A program made the position numbers and the translations under genes. From Lindgomyces ingoldianus (lineage: Eukaryota > Ascomycota > Dothideomycetes > Pleosporales > Lindgomycetaceae), in assembly GCF_010093535.1 (NCBI RefSeq), contig NW_022985188.1, positions 108,400 to 126,252 on the forward strand: 17,853 nucleotides of DNA, given 5' to 3'. Position 1 is the first letter of the stretch, and each line of letters starts with the position of its first letter. Of this stretch, positions 1 to 8,985 are shown one piece after another. The notes beneath the pieces were generated by a model. It was not told the origin of the DNA. It ran no database searches and saw only the letters and a program-made list of their open reading frames with translations.

Positions 1-130
1 GAAAGGAACAGGTGCAACGCTAGAGAACGCAAGGTGCAAAGAAGAGGAAGACTATTGTTGTAATAAGGTAGGTGCCCCGCCTGCTAAGCTAATACTATAC
101 AACTTTCCCTACTGTACTAAAAGGTACGCA

Positions 131-157
131 CGAGAATACTTAAGCTAAGTATTCTCG
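131..157. repeat. Perfect hairpin, 12-bp arms, 3-base loop
   Basis: Bases 131-142 (CGAGAATACTTA) are exactly complementary to 146-157, leaving an AGC loop. I cannot tie it to a known element end. Confidence 0.8.
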
Positions 158-338
158 CATAGTATAATATATATATATAGGTAATGCTAGGGTAAACACT
201 AGCACTAGCGGTTGTCTCTAGCCTAGCCTAAACCTCTATGAGCGAGAGAAGGCCACGTAGTTAACTGTGCCAACCTTGTTATACTGTAAGGCTAGGATAG
301 CGCTTACGTGCGACGGGTATATATACTATTCTGTACGC

Positions 339-363
339 AATAATTAACTGTTAGTTAATTATT
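339..363. repeat. Perfect hairpin, 10-bp arms, 5-base loop
   Basis: Bases 339-348 (AATAATTAAC) pair exactly with 354-363 around a TGTTA loop. It is AT-only apart from one base pair, so chance is more likely than for the hairpin at 131-157. Confidence 0.65.
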
Positions 364-499
364 CACACCTTTTTAGTTGTATTAGCGTAGTGGTACAGAG
401 CTCTGTCCTTATATATACATTATGCTACAACTATTATTTAACCTAAATAACCTACCTTAATGTACTAACTATTGCTCTAAGCAAGCTTTGCTTTTACAG

Positions 500-941
500 A
501 TCATTTATAAACTGTTGTAGTATTTTATTACTTTTAACTTAGCTTACTTTTTTTAGCGTACACTTGTGTCTTTAGCTTCTTCCTATTACTACGCGCTTTA
601 AACTTCTTGAGAGTAGTTAGACAAGCTCTATCTTTAACTATTAAAGTTTTTTTTACTTAAATTTACTTTTTTTTATATAATCTATGTTACATAGCAGCCT
701 TATTTACTACTTAAAGCTTTATAATCTCCTTTTATACTAACACTAGCTTATGCGTAATAATTGCTGCTCTTTTTAAAACTTTTTTAAAAGCTTTTACTAT
801 AGATATTAGTAAGCTATTTATATACTTTTAAATTTTTACTTTTATAAGCATTAATTATAACTTAAATTTAAAAGTATTACTTAGCGTTTACAACTACTAG
901 AGCTTATTATTAATAAGTAGTAGTAGTAGTAGTAAAGTATA
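500..941 (-). pseudogene. pogo/Fot1-type transposase, C-terminal part (decayed)
   Basis: Read on the minus strand from 941 downward, this gives the tail typical of fungal pogo-type transposases. A segment reading KRAAIITHKLVLVQKEI (about 785-735) is followed by a lysine-rich stretch resembling the KKKRIQ-x-GTLT tail motif, then a basic end. Stops occupy Gln or Arg positions. The frame matches the catalytic half at 7341-8001 once the copia element and one TAACT are removed. The true stop is uncertain, probably near 480-540. The segment has no function on its own: it is the severed end of a gene already riddled with stops. Confidence 0.75.
916..934. repeat. (AGT)n microsatellite
   Basis: About six AGT units lie just upstream of the copia insertion site, within the pogo transposase tail. 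It is probably simple slippage. Confidence 0.7.
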
Positions 942-946
942 TAACT
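942..946. repeat. Target-site duplication (left) of the copia element, TAACT
   Basis: TAACT directly precedes the 5' LTR and recurs at 7336-7340 directly after the 3' LTR. A 5-bp duplication is usual for integrase-mediated insertion and fixes both element ends. Confidence 0.95.
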
Positions 947-1226
947 TGTCCGTACGCAGCAGCAGCGTCACAGTCTGGATACGAGCGATCGCGCACGAGC
1001 AGGACCACGTATCTCTGTCACATGATGCTCGTGCGCGAACCTCCGTGCGCGAACATCTAGATATCCCCCTTTTCCTCTGTACAGAGGAAAGACAAGAGTA
1101 ATAGAACTAGAAACATGTTGCCCTTACCTTACCTACCTTATACGCTGTGCACACTGTACACTACTCTTACTCTTGCTACTTAAGTGCTTATACTATAAGC
1201 AGCTAGCTGTTAGAGCCTATTTAACA
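947..1226 (+). repeat. 5' LTR of the copia element
   Basis: The 280-bp repeat begins TGTCCG and ends TTTAACA. Its outer part, about 947-1080, keeps CpG, TCA, CCA, TGG and TGA. From about 1099 to its inner end, seven sites differ from the 3' LTR, each a CpA-to-TpA change on one strand or the other. As an LTR it would carry the promoter for the element's transcript, but I cannot place a start site. Confidence 0.96.
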
Positions 1227-1262
1227 CTAATTAGTAGTTAATTTAATTAACTGCAAATTAGC

Positions 1263-1386
1263 AAGAGTGACAACAGAGTACCTACGCCCTGTGAGGTACT
1301 TTGTTTTGTTACCTATCCCCTAGGAAGAGTGACAACAGAGCACCTACGCCCTGCAAGGTACTTTGTTTAGTTACTTATCCCTTAGG
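1263..1386 (+). repeat. Tandem duplication of a 62-bp unit in the leader
   Basis: Unit 1 (1263-1324) and unit 2 (1325-1386) both begin AAGAGTGACAACAGAG and end TAGG. They differ by a few transitions. They lie in the untranslated leader between the 5' LTR and gag, where packaging or translation-control elements could sit; that role is inference. Confidence 0.9.
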
Positions 1387-1618
1387 ATAGCAGATTAATC
1401 CTTTGCATTGTACAGTAAGCTCTGCTACTGTACAGAGTAAGGAGGAGATAGTGCGAGACGCACACTAAAGCCACTAAAGCTGCACAACCTAGCAGCTAGA
1501 TAATAGCACATTAATCCTTTGCATCGCACAGCAAGCTCTGCTACTGTACAAAGTAAAGAGGAGATAGTGTGAGGCGCACCCTAAAGCTATTAAAGCTGCA
1601 CGACCTAGCAGCTAGACA
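1387..1618 (+). repeat. Tandem duplication of a 116-bp unit in the leader
   Basis: Unit 1 (1387-1502) and unit 2 (1503-1618) share the order TTAATCCTTTGCAT, AGCAAGCTCTGCTACTGTAC or a close variant, GAGGAGATAGTG and CCTAGCAGCTAGA. The differences are mostly transitions. The unit abuts the 62-bp tandem pair exactly, so the whole leader is built of two adjacent duplications. Confidence 0.9.
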
Positions 1619-1669
1619 ACAGCAGTACCCGCGCGATCCACTGGAAAAGCAATTAACTATACTATTATA

Positions 1670-4600
1670 ATAGAATCCCATTAGCAACTAACAACTCTGC
1701 GCGATAACAGGAAGAATAAGGAACAATTCCTGTTGTACAAACAACTTGCAAAGAACACAAGGATATTAGAGGCAACACTACAGAACAAGACCAGCCTAGA
1801 GTACTAGAATAACAAGATTAACATGTTAGAGGCTCTAACAAGCCTGCAGACTTAATTGTACACAGGTTGCGCAATTACTAATCTACGCATAATAACTTAG
1901 AAGGGCGCTACTCTTCTAAGTGCGTACATAGAGGATTTTAAAGGATAGACACTATAAGACTTCTTAGCACTTAGCTGCGCGTTTAAAAGGGAGCTTATAC
2001 AAGTGCTAGAGGACAAGGGAATTACACTATAGCTAGGCACTAAAGGTACCTAAGCCTAGAAGCTGTACAATATAGCACAAGGGAAGGCAATTGCACTAGA
2101 AAGGCTTTGTACGTAACCCCTATTGCTGTATAAGGCTCCGCACAGAAGCAGACTAAACACAATGCTGCTATTAACACTAAATGTACTAGCATTACCTGCT
2201 CCTACACCTCAGCCAGCACTACACTGATCACTGTACGAACAATACATGCCACCCTACCCAACGCCTGCTCCACACCCTCAATCGTACACACCACCGCCTG
2301 CAGTAGTGTATGCACCACCGATACCACCTGCACAATCCATACCACATCACAGCCCGTACGAACTTCCACCCTAGAGGGAAACTGCTAAAGAAAAACTCCT
2401 AGCAGACAAGATTATACAATTCTAAAAGGCATAGAAAAAGGACAACAACTACATAAGTTAACTGTATAACATCTTTATAAATAAAATAAAGATCTTTATT
2501 AATCTATGTTAATAGCTAGATATCTAGGAAACTTAGTACACAGACATCTTTCTAGATATCCTAGAAGGTTAGGCAAATATGTACTATATGCACAACATAG
2601 GCCCTAGACATAACTAGAAGCATTTATATAACACCTTAAGCAGTTACTTTAACACTAATGTAAACTATAGCTAGTACTAGACAGACTAGATAATAATAAC
2701 TTTTACATAATGCTAATAAAAGAACTTTAATAAAAGTTTGTATAAAGTCCTTAAAACAATAATTAACAAGCTTACACTTACATAAAGGGCACTAAGAATA
2801 AAATTCTAAGGGGATGTTCTACTGCACACTGCTGTTGTACAAGCCTGTTAAGGACAACTAGAACTAGAACATGCTATGTTTACTATTAAGCCCTTATGCA
2901 AAGCCTTATTTAGTAACCTATAGGCATTACTTTAAGTTACTATAGACTAAAGGGTAAACTAATACCTCTAGGAACTACCTAATGTATACTACATAGACTG
3001 CTAATATAACTCTGCACAACAAGAGTCTGCACAACAAGAAGAAAGCTTCCCTCTGCGCAGAAGAGAATAACATAGAAGATCTCTATCTAGGTTTAGGCCA
3101 TAATTTAGAGATAACTGCACGCAGATAAAGAAGTGCTTTGTCTGCTATAAGAAAAAATGTTAGTTATTAAACTACTCTTATAATAACTATATATAAGCAA
3201 AGAACTAGTATGTTGCCTTATATAAAGATTTTTATAATAAGACCTTATTACATAAAGCTATTACCTTATACATCTAAGACTTTAAAGGTTACCCTAAAGA
3301 AGAAGATAATTTGCATAATGTAGAGGAAATAGAATAGAAGAGTAAAAATGCTAAAAAAGCTATTAACTACCTTACCTCTGCTGCCTATCTACACTGTGCA
3401 ACAGGAGAGGACATCTACAGCATTAAACCTAAGGAATATGCTAAGCAGTTTATCCTTAATAACTAATACTGTACAGTATACTAAGGCAAACTATAGGACA
3501 CAGGCGCAGCAAAGATCTTTACTATTAGCAAGTCCTAACTTAAGGCGTACATATAAGAGAACCTATGTATAGAAATTAATTAGACACCTAGCTAAATAGA
3601 TATTAGCTTTAGAAGCTAGACACTAAAGGGATTAATTAGTACTGTACAAATCTAGAACCTAATTAGTCTAGTTATATACTACATCCTAAAGACTCTAACA
3701 CTATTTCTGCTATTACTAGCAGATGCTAACTAACTTAGGGCATACTTTAACAACATTCTAAATATTATTATATATAAAGATAAAACTACTGTACCTATTA
3801 TACAAAAATAGAGACACCTTTTTTTTAATGTTAGTAAGGAAGAATCTATGTCTTTCTTTACTAAATTAGAACTTTACCGCCTCTACTGCTAATTTAGACA
3901 CCCCTGCACAGAGAGACTCTAGAAGATGCTAACTAGCGCTAGCTACAACATTAATGCTGCAGTGCTAGAAGAGATTAAGAAGTTCTGCCACCTCTGCTAA
4001 TTATATAACTAGGCCCTGCAAAGATTTAAGTTTATAATTAAGAATAATACCTACTTTAACTATAAAGTTATTATTAACATTATATAAATTAATAATAAGA
4101 ATGTCCTACATATTATTAATGCAGACACATTATTTTAGGCTGCCACATTCCTAAAATCTATGTCTGCACAAGATACCTAGGATGCACTGTGCAAATGCTA
4201 GATTAACACTTATTAAGGACCCCTAGACTACATTATGTATAACCCTAGTATAAACTTTGCTTTAGAGGATTTTTAAGCTTATGTAAAGATTGTAGGAGCT
4301 ACATGTAGGCAGATGCCTATAGAAGCACATTAGGCAGTTAGAAAAGTTAAGCGCGCGCACGCACCTCTCTAACAAGCGTTTAACATCCTAAAGACTAAGC
4401 TAGGTGACTATACAAATAATAAGGCCATCCTGCAGATAGCAGTTAAGGCTCTAAACAACACAGCTAGCCTACACAGTCTAGTACCCACGCTGCTAGTCTT
4501 TAGGGCATACTTAAGAATTAACTTAGACTTTCTACTATTGCTAGACATTATTACACAAGCAAGTGCTGTACAAAAGGCAATAAAAATACTTTAAAAAGAC

Positions 4601-6721
4601 TATGCAAAAGTAAACATTAATTATGTAATTAACACTTGTAATAGCTTTATAACGCATAAAGTTTTTAACCTCCCCCTTAGCTTAGAGATTATAGCATAGA
4701 GAGAGAAAGAAGGCTAGACTAGCCTATACAAGATTAAGAGCATTAAAGAGAGAAACATTATTATTAAAAGAAAAAATAGCCTACTAAAGCTCTAATATAC
4801 ACAGGTTAAACTGTACTATAGAAAAAAGAAGAAAGACAACTTACCTGCAACAAATAACCTAGATAAACTAATCCCTGTATAAAGAGATCCCTTAAAGAAG
4901 AGGAAGAGAGAACAGCTTTATAAGAATGTTGCAGAGGCAGAACTAGAGCCTACCACAGACTAAGCCCCTTAGAATAGCAATGCCGCACTAGTGCAAAGGG
5001 AAGATATAGATACTAGGAGAAGTGAAAGGCAAAGGAAACCTGCACAAAGTCTAGACTAGGTATTCCTAACCTAGAAGAAGAAGAATAATTAGGCCTTATT
5101 TATTAAGCTCTATACAGACAGTGTAATTACTACACCTAGAAAACTATTTAAGAAATTAGACTGCATAAAGATAGACACCTTAATTACTAATAGCACTTTT
5201 AAGGTTATAGTGTATAACTTAATAAAGTATAAAGGTTAGATTTTTAACCTCTGCCTTATATAAAAAGTAAAAGGCAAAACAACCTAACTATATAAAAAAT
5301 CCTGCCTAGTGTTTGCTAGCTACTTAGATAAAGAGAAGGGAGAAATTCTTACCTAGTTACTAACTATCTAGAGGATAAGCTAGAGACTACTCCTAGCTAT
5401 AAAAGCAAGCCTAAGAGCTATGTATAGAATGCATTTTAAACTGCGCAATATTACATAAGCATACATCTAATTAACAGATAAGCTTATGCGCACACTGTAC
5501 GCAAAGCTACTAAAGGAGATGCGCTAAAGCTTTCTACTAAATATAATACTCTAGGTTGTACAACCCTTATATAAAGCTGCTAAATTAGGACTGTATTAGT
5601 TTAAGACATACTATAACTACTATAAAGAAAAGCTGCGCATGCACATCTCTTTATACAACCCCTACTTTTTAATTACTAATAAAGAAGAGCACACCTTTAG
5701 TATTACTAGCTTACAGACAGACAACACTTTAAGCATTATAACAAAGAATTTTGCGTAAAGAGAAAAGAAGAAACTATAGAAGGCAAAGTTTTACATAAAA
5801 GGTAAGACTATTCTAGTAGAGAAGCAACCTATTAAGTTTAATAGTAAAAGGATTAAACTTACGCATAACATAGTAGTTTTTACTTAAAAGGGATAAGTAA
5901 GCTACCTTTATATAATTAACCTAGAGGACAAGAATGCTGCACAACAATATGTTAAGTAATGTGCAAGAGGGGCATATATTGCATCTATGTGTTAACTAGA
6001 GGCAGCATTTAACCTTTTTATTGCTGCACAAACTATAGACCCTTTACATAATAATATTAACACACTTAACATATAAATTTAATAGCAGATAGATAATAGT
6101 AAGCGCAGTCTTACTTTCTTACTATTATAGCTTAATTATGTGAAGCTGTTTATCTTTACAGATAGATTATTTGCTAATAATAAGGACCTTAGCTTACAGC
6201 TAGGATTCTTAATTATATTAAGTAATAAGGACTATATAAAGCAAAGCAACTGCTTTAAAATACTAGGCAACATTATATACTAGAATTCTACTAAGTGTAA
6301 AAGAGTAACTAGGAGTGTCCTTGCTAGCAAACTGTACAGAATAGTTAGAGGGTTTAATAATGCAATTACCCTTAGTACAACTCTATAGCAAATTATATAA
6401 ACGCTTAAACTGCTACTAATCCTAGTAGTAATCTGCACAGATTTAAGGTCTTTATATAATTGCCTTGTTAAGCTAGGCACTACTAGCAAAAAGTAACTTA
6501 TAATTAACATTATGTTACTCTACAAATTATACAAGAAAAGAGAAATTACTAAAATAAGGTAGATTAATAGTAAAGACAACCTAGTAGATGCATGTATAAA
6601 GAAAACACTAAACTAGGCTCTTTAATTATTAGTCCTAACTAACCGCCTCTTTGTCTAGATAGAAGCATCTGTGGACTAGCTAGATCCTGTGCGCAAAGAT
6701 GCCTTAGACTAACTAGACTAA
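1670..6721 (+). pseudogene. copia Gag-Pol polyprotein pseudogene
   Basis: One frame runs the whole length without an indel but with very many TAA/TAG stops. The likely start is ATA at 1670, a decayed ATG before GAA. Gag has a proline-rich linker (about 2200-2375) and a zinc knuckle from 3134 (CFVC, with the His now Tyr at 3173). The protease active site reads DTGA at 3497-3508, its preceding Trp now TAG. The integrase zinc-binding region keeps His at 3899 and CHLC at 3986-3997. Its catalytic positions are Asn at 4076, Asn at 4241 and Glu at 4322. The RT active site is TDN instead of TDD (5717-5725). The RNase H region holds FTD (6155-6163), STKCKRVTRSVLAS (6287-6328) and CTD (6434-6442). Stops stand for Gln or Trp, so the gene was killed by point mutation and not by rearrangement. 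Confidence 0.95.
2200..2375 (+). other. Unmutated proline-rich island inside the copia gag
   Basis: In the gag frame this stretch encodes a low-complexity Pro/Ala/Tyr/His/Gln linker with one TGA near 2227. It is full of CCA and TCA trinucleotides (for example CACACCACCGCCTGCAG), which are nearly absent from the surrounding coding sequence. It is the one clear patch of the internal domain that the mutation process left almost untouched. Confidence 0.8.
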
Positions 6722-7036
6722 CAACACCTTTATATAAGGCCTATTTCCTTTTGTTTTGTTTTTTTTGTATTGTACGCACTTATCTTTCTTATTATAAGGA
6801 TCTGTCACTGCTAGCACTGTATAAAAAGAGAAAAGAGCTAGGGGATTGTACAGCAGGGCTTAGAAAGCAAAGGATAAAGAAGAGAAGAGCTATTTACATA
6901 GCATAACTAGCCTATCCTAACACACAGCATCACTAAGGCAAGTCCTAATAAATAGGGTGGAGTAAAGGCAGAATGTAATTAGATAGACCTACACAGACAG
7001 AAAGGAGGTAACGCGTACAGAAGGTAACTCTTTAGA

Positions 7037-7050
7037 CAAAAAGAAAAGTT
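7037..7050 (+). other. Polypurine tract of the copia element (probable)
   Basis: ACAAAAAGAAAAGTT lies a few bases upstream of the 3' LTR, where plus-strand DNA priming takes place in LTR elements. The older copy has the equivalent A-rich tract at about 17291-17304. Confidence 0.55.
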
Positions 7051-7055
7051 GCTAG

Positions 7056-7335
7056 TGTCTGTACGCAGCAGCAGCGTCACAGTCTGGATACGAGCGATCG
7101 CGCACGAGCAGGACCACGTATCTCTGTCACATGATGCTTGTGCGCAAACCTCTGTGCGCGAACATCTAGATATCCCCCTTTTCCTCTGTACAGAGGAAAG
7201 ACAAGAGCAATAGAACTAGAAACATGTTGCCCTCACTTTACCTACCTTGTACGCTGTGCACACTGTACACCACTCTTACTCTTGCTACTTAAGTGCTTAT
7301 ACTATAAGCAGCTAGCTGTCAGAGCCCATTCAACA
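7056..7335 (+). repeat. 3' LTR of the copia element
   Basis: It is 280 bp long, aligns without gaps to 947-1226, and ends CATTCAACA. Compared with the 5' LTR it carries T or A at 7060, 7139, 7146 and 7153 where the 5' copy has an intact CpG, plus one CpT-to-TpT change at 7237. Its outer end keeps TCA and CCA trinucleotides that the 5' copy has lost. Confidence 0.96.
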
Positions 7336-7340
7336 TAACT
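7336..7340. repeat. Target-site duplication (right) of the copia element, TAACT
   Basis: It is an exact copy of 942-946 and directly follows the 3' LTR. Confidence 0.95.
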
Positions 7341-8494
7341 AGATATTAAGAGCTATTTTAACTTATTCTAAGTTAAATAAGACTAAACTAGTGCTTTAAA
7401 CCCTTTTTTAAATATTACTAAAAGTAATTACTATATTATAAGTGTGTATAAAGCATAGTAGAAACTTAAGTTTTATAATATAAGTAATTTAGTTACACAT
7501 AAGATTTTTAGCTTAGCGCTTATACACTTTTTTAAAAAAAGTAAAACAACTTATATTAAAAGGCTATAAAAGGTGTAATAAGTGTAAAGGTATATAAATA
7601 GTAATAATTTTATTCTCTTTATAGTACTACTAAAAATTAAGTAAGTTATAGCTTTTATAGCTATTAATAATAAAAAGCTAATAAGCACTTATAACTTTTT
7701 TTTTATATACTTATTAAAGTGCTTTAACTACTGTAGCCTAAGCTTATTTATTATCTAGCTGTTTTTAGGGACTATAATAACCTAGTTTTAAGGTAGATTT
7801 TTTTTAATACTAAGTAAAAAAGTAATAGTAGCTTTTAAAAATAATAAAAAGTAAAATAGCCTACTTTATTATATTAATACTTTAGATAACTATTATTTAC
7901 TTTTTATTACTTTACTATATTACTTTTAGCTATTTTTATTTTTTTAAAGCTATAATAACTACTTTAGTTAATATTTAGCCTATTATAAAGCCTAACTTAT
8001 TAAAGTTATACATGTCTCTATTTTAAATACTGTACTTAGCTTTTATATTAGCTACTAGGTAAAACTAGCTTTAAATAACCTCTAGATTTTTATAAAACAC
8101 TTTTTTATAATTATACTTATAATTAAACTTTATTATAAACTTAAAGTAGTGCTTAACTTATATACTAGGCTAGTTTAAGCTAACCTAGCCTAGATTACAC
8201 TCTGCGTGTAAGAAATTAGCTATATTAGCTATAGCTATAAGCCTAAAAGAAAATTTATGTGTAATAAGCTTAAGTATATACTTAATAACTACTTTTTTTT
8301 AAGCTTAGTTAGATTTCTTAATTTAGGCTAGCATTTTGCTGTCTAGCGTGTTAATTACTTAGTGTTATGTAAAAAATATTATAAATAGCTATAGCATGTT
8401 ATAAGAAAAGTTTTAAGTTTTATTTAAAAGCTTAAAAAGTAAGCTATATCTAATGTTCTTTAGAAAATTTAATCTAGTGTTGTTGTTAAGGCAT
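7341..8494 (-). pseudogene. pogo/Fot1-type transposase, N-terminal and catalytic part (decayed)
   Basis: The minus-strand frame starts with ATG at 8494-8492, followed by a helix-turn-helix-like segment (ALQAFK-type, then IYN...TTLS). A middle region contains WPS-like and FVKR-like remnants. The DDE/DDD core follows: YNFNKLGFIIG (first catalytic Asp now Asn at 7999-8001, next Glu now Lys), LFIINSYKSYN (second Asp now Asn at 7663-7665) and HLLHLL-stop-PFNIS (third Asp now Asn at 7555-7557), preceded by KENKIITI. All three metal-binding residues are lost. A frame change near the T8 run at 8293-8300 separates the N-terminal helix-turn-helix from the core. The protein would have cut and pasted the transposon at TA sites; this copy cannot. 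The copia element truncates it at 7341. Confidence 0.9.
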
Positions 8495-8536
8495 TATGTA
8501 GATAGGTAGAGTGTGGTAGGGGCTTAGCAAAAGTAG

Positions 8537-8566
8537 CTGGCTAACCTGTGTGGCCGGCCAACCTGT
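8537..8566. repeat. Two 13-base repeats upstream of the transposase start
   Basis: CTGGCTAACCTGT (8537-8549) and CCGGCCAACCTGT (8554-8566) are spaced 17 bases apart and differ only by two C/T changes. The second includes part of the palindrome TGGCCGGCCA (8551-8560). Lying outside the transposase start in a GC-richer patch, they may be subterminal transposase-binding sites, which is inferred from position only. Confidence 0.5.
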
Positions 8567-8599
8567 TAGGTACGTTAACTCTAAACTAGAACTATATAA

Positions 8600-8985
8600 A
8601 AGTACTCTTTATACTATACAACCTTAGCTGCCTATAGCTGCAGGTTAGTGCTAGCAGGCAGAATGATATTAATATTATATAATAGTAAAGCTGTTACATA
8701 ATACTTTTTAGCTTATTTATATTAGCCTTTAGTATAAAAAACAGCAAAAAAGTTAAAAGATTTATATATTTATATAAAAATGCTACATAAACTGCTAATT
8801 AGCAGTAGAACTAGTTAAAAAGGTAACATAAATGCGCCCTAGGCTATTAGGCCGCACAAGGATGTTAAAGACCCCTGCGCTAACAGCGTTAGAGAAGAAG
8901 GAGAAAAGTTAGAAAGACATTATATATATGTATGTGTGTGCATGTGTGTGTGTATGTGTATATGTGCGTGTAAGAGAACCTATTA
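8600..8985. other. AT-rich stretch without a recognisable gene
   Basis: No coding signal survives on either strand. It contains a perfect 16-base palindrome (ACTGCTAATTAGCAGT, 8791-8806), a GC-richer patch at about 8832-8890 and the alternating dinucleotide tract listed next. It probably covers the outer end of the pogo element and the truncated left edge of the old copia copy. Confidence 0.6.
8921..8972. repeat. Alternating purine/pyrimidine tract (TA/TG)n
   Basis: Fifty-two bases alternate strictly between pyrimidine and purine, mostly TG with TA, one CA and one CG step. Such tracts can adopt Z-DNA. It is dense in TpG, the very dinucleotide lost around it. Confidence 0.9.

Larger units (their letters stand above)
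1..440. other. Unassigned left flank, possible retroelement remnant
   Basis: No gene is recognised here. The stretch is less depleted in TCA/TGA/CCA/TGG than the elements to its right, so it is only lightly mutated. TGTTGTA at 56-62 follows a purine-rich stretch (GAAGAGGAAGACTAT, 41-55), and TACAAC occurs at 426-431. That pattern could be the two ends of an LTR of about 375 bp with its polypurine tract, but no partner copy or target duplication is visible, so this is only a suggestion. Two perfect hairpins (listed separately) and a TATATATA stretch near 318-326 lie inside it. Confidence 0.3.
947..7335 (+). mobile_element. Ty1/copia LTR retrotransposon, 6,389 bp, full-length but inactive
   Basis: It has two 280-bp LTRs (947-1226 and 7056-7335), a 5-bp target duplication, and one gag-pol reading frame in the order Gag, protease, integrase, reverse transcriptase, RNase H. 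Integrase before RT defines the copia type. The LTRs differ at 12 positions, all transitions. The element sits inside a pogo transposase gene on the opposite strand. No clear tRNA primer-binding site follows the 5' LTR, perhaps because it is mutated. A purine-rich tract precedes the 3' LTR. A second, older copy of the same family supplies the sequence at 17231-17590. Confidence 0.96.
500..8566 (-). mobile_element. pogo/Fot1-type DNA transposon, split by a copia element
   Basis: This is a Tc1/mariner-superfamily (pogo/Fot1) element on the minus strand. Its transposase pseudogene lies in two pieces, 8494-7341 and 941-about 500, separated by the copia insertion at 947-7335. Deleting the insertion plus one 5-bp target copy (6,394 bases) puts the C-terminal piece in the same frame as the catalytic piece, which shows they were one gene. 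The promoter-side end carries two imperfect 13-base repeats. I could not find matching terminal inverted repeats, so the outer limits are approximate. Confidence 0.8.

Noticed and set aside
1227..1260. A tRNA primer-binding site after the copia 5' LTR
   Set aside because: The sequence is AT-only palindromic-looking DNA (TTAATTTAATTAA) with no convincing match to a tRNA 3' end.
1263..1618. A CRISPR-like or satellite array
   Set aside because: There are only two copies of each of two different units, directly adjacent and without spacers.
3348..3572. A 74-codon ATG-started open stretch
   Set aside because: It overlaps the copia gag-protease junction in another frame. The true frame holds the zinc knuckle and the DTGA motif, so this is a shadow.
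6280..6510. A 76-codon minus-strand open stretch
   Set aside because: It lies opposite the copia RNase H motifs. Loss of TCA and CCA on both strands removes TGA stops, which makes chance antisense frames long.
947..7335. The idea that the copia element was already mutated when it inserted
   Set aside because: LTR differences must postdate insertion, and they follow the same CpA rule and rise toward the internal domain, so one post-insertion episode is simpler.
7138..7338. A 66-codon open stretch over the copia 3' LTR
   Set aside because: It runs through the LTR to its last bases, and the 5' LTR copy does not keep the same start. No protein family is recognised.
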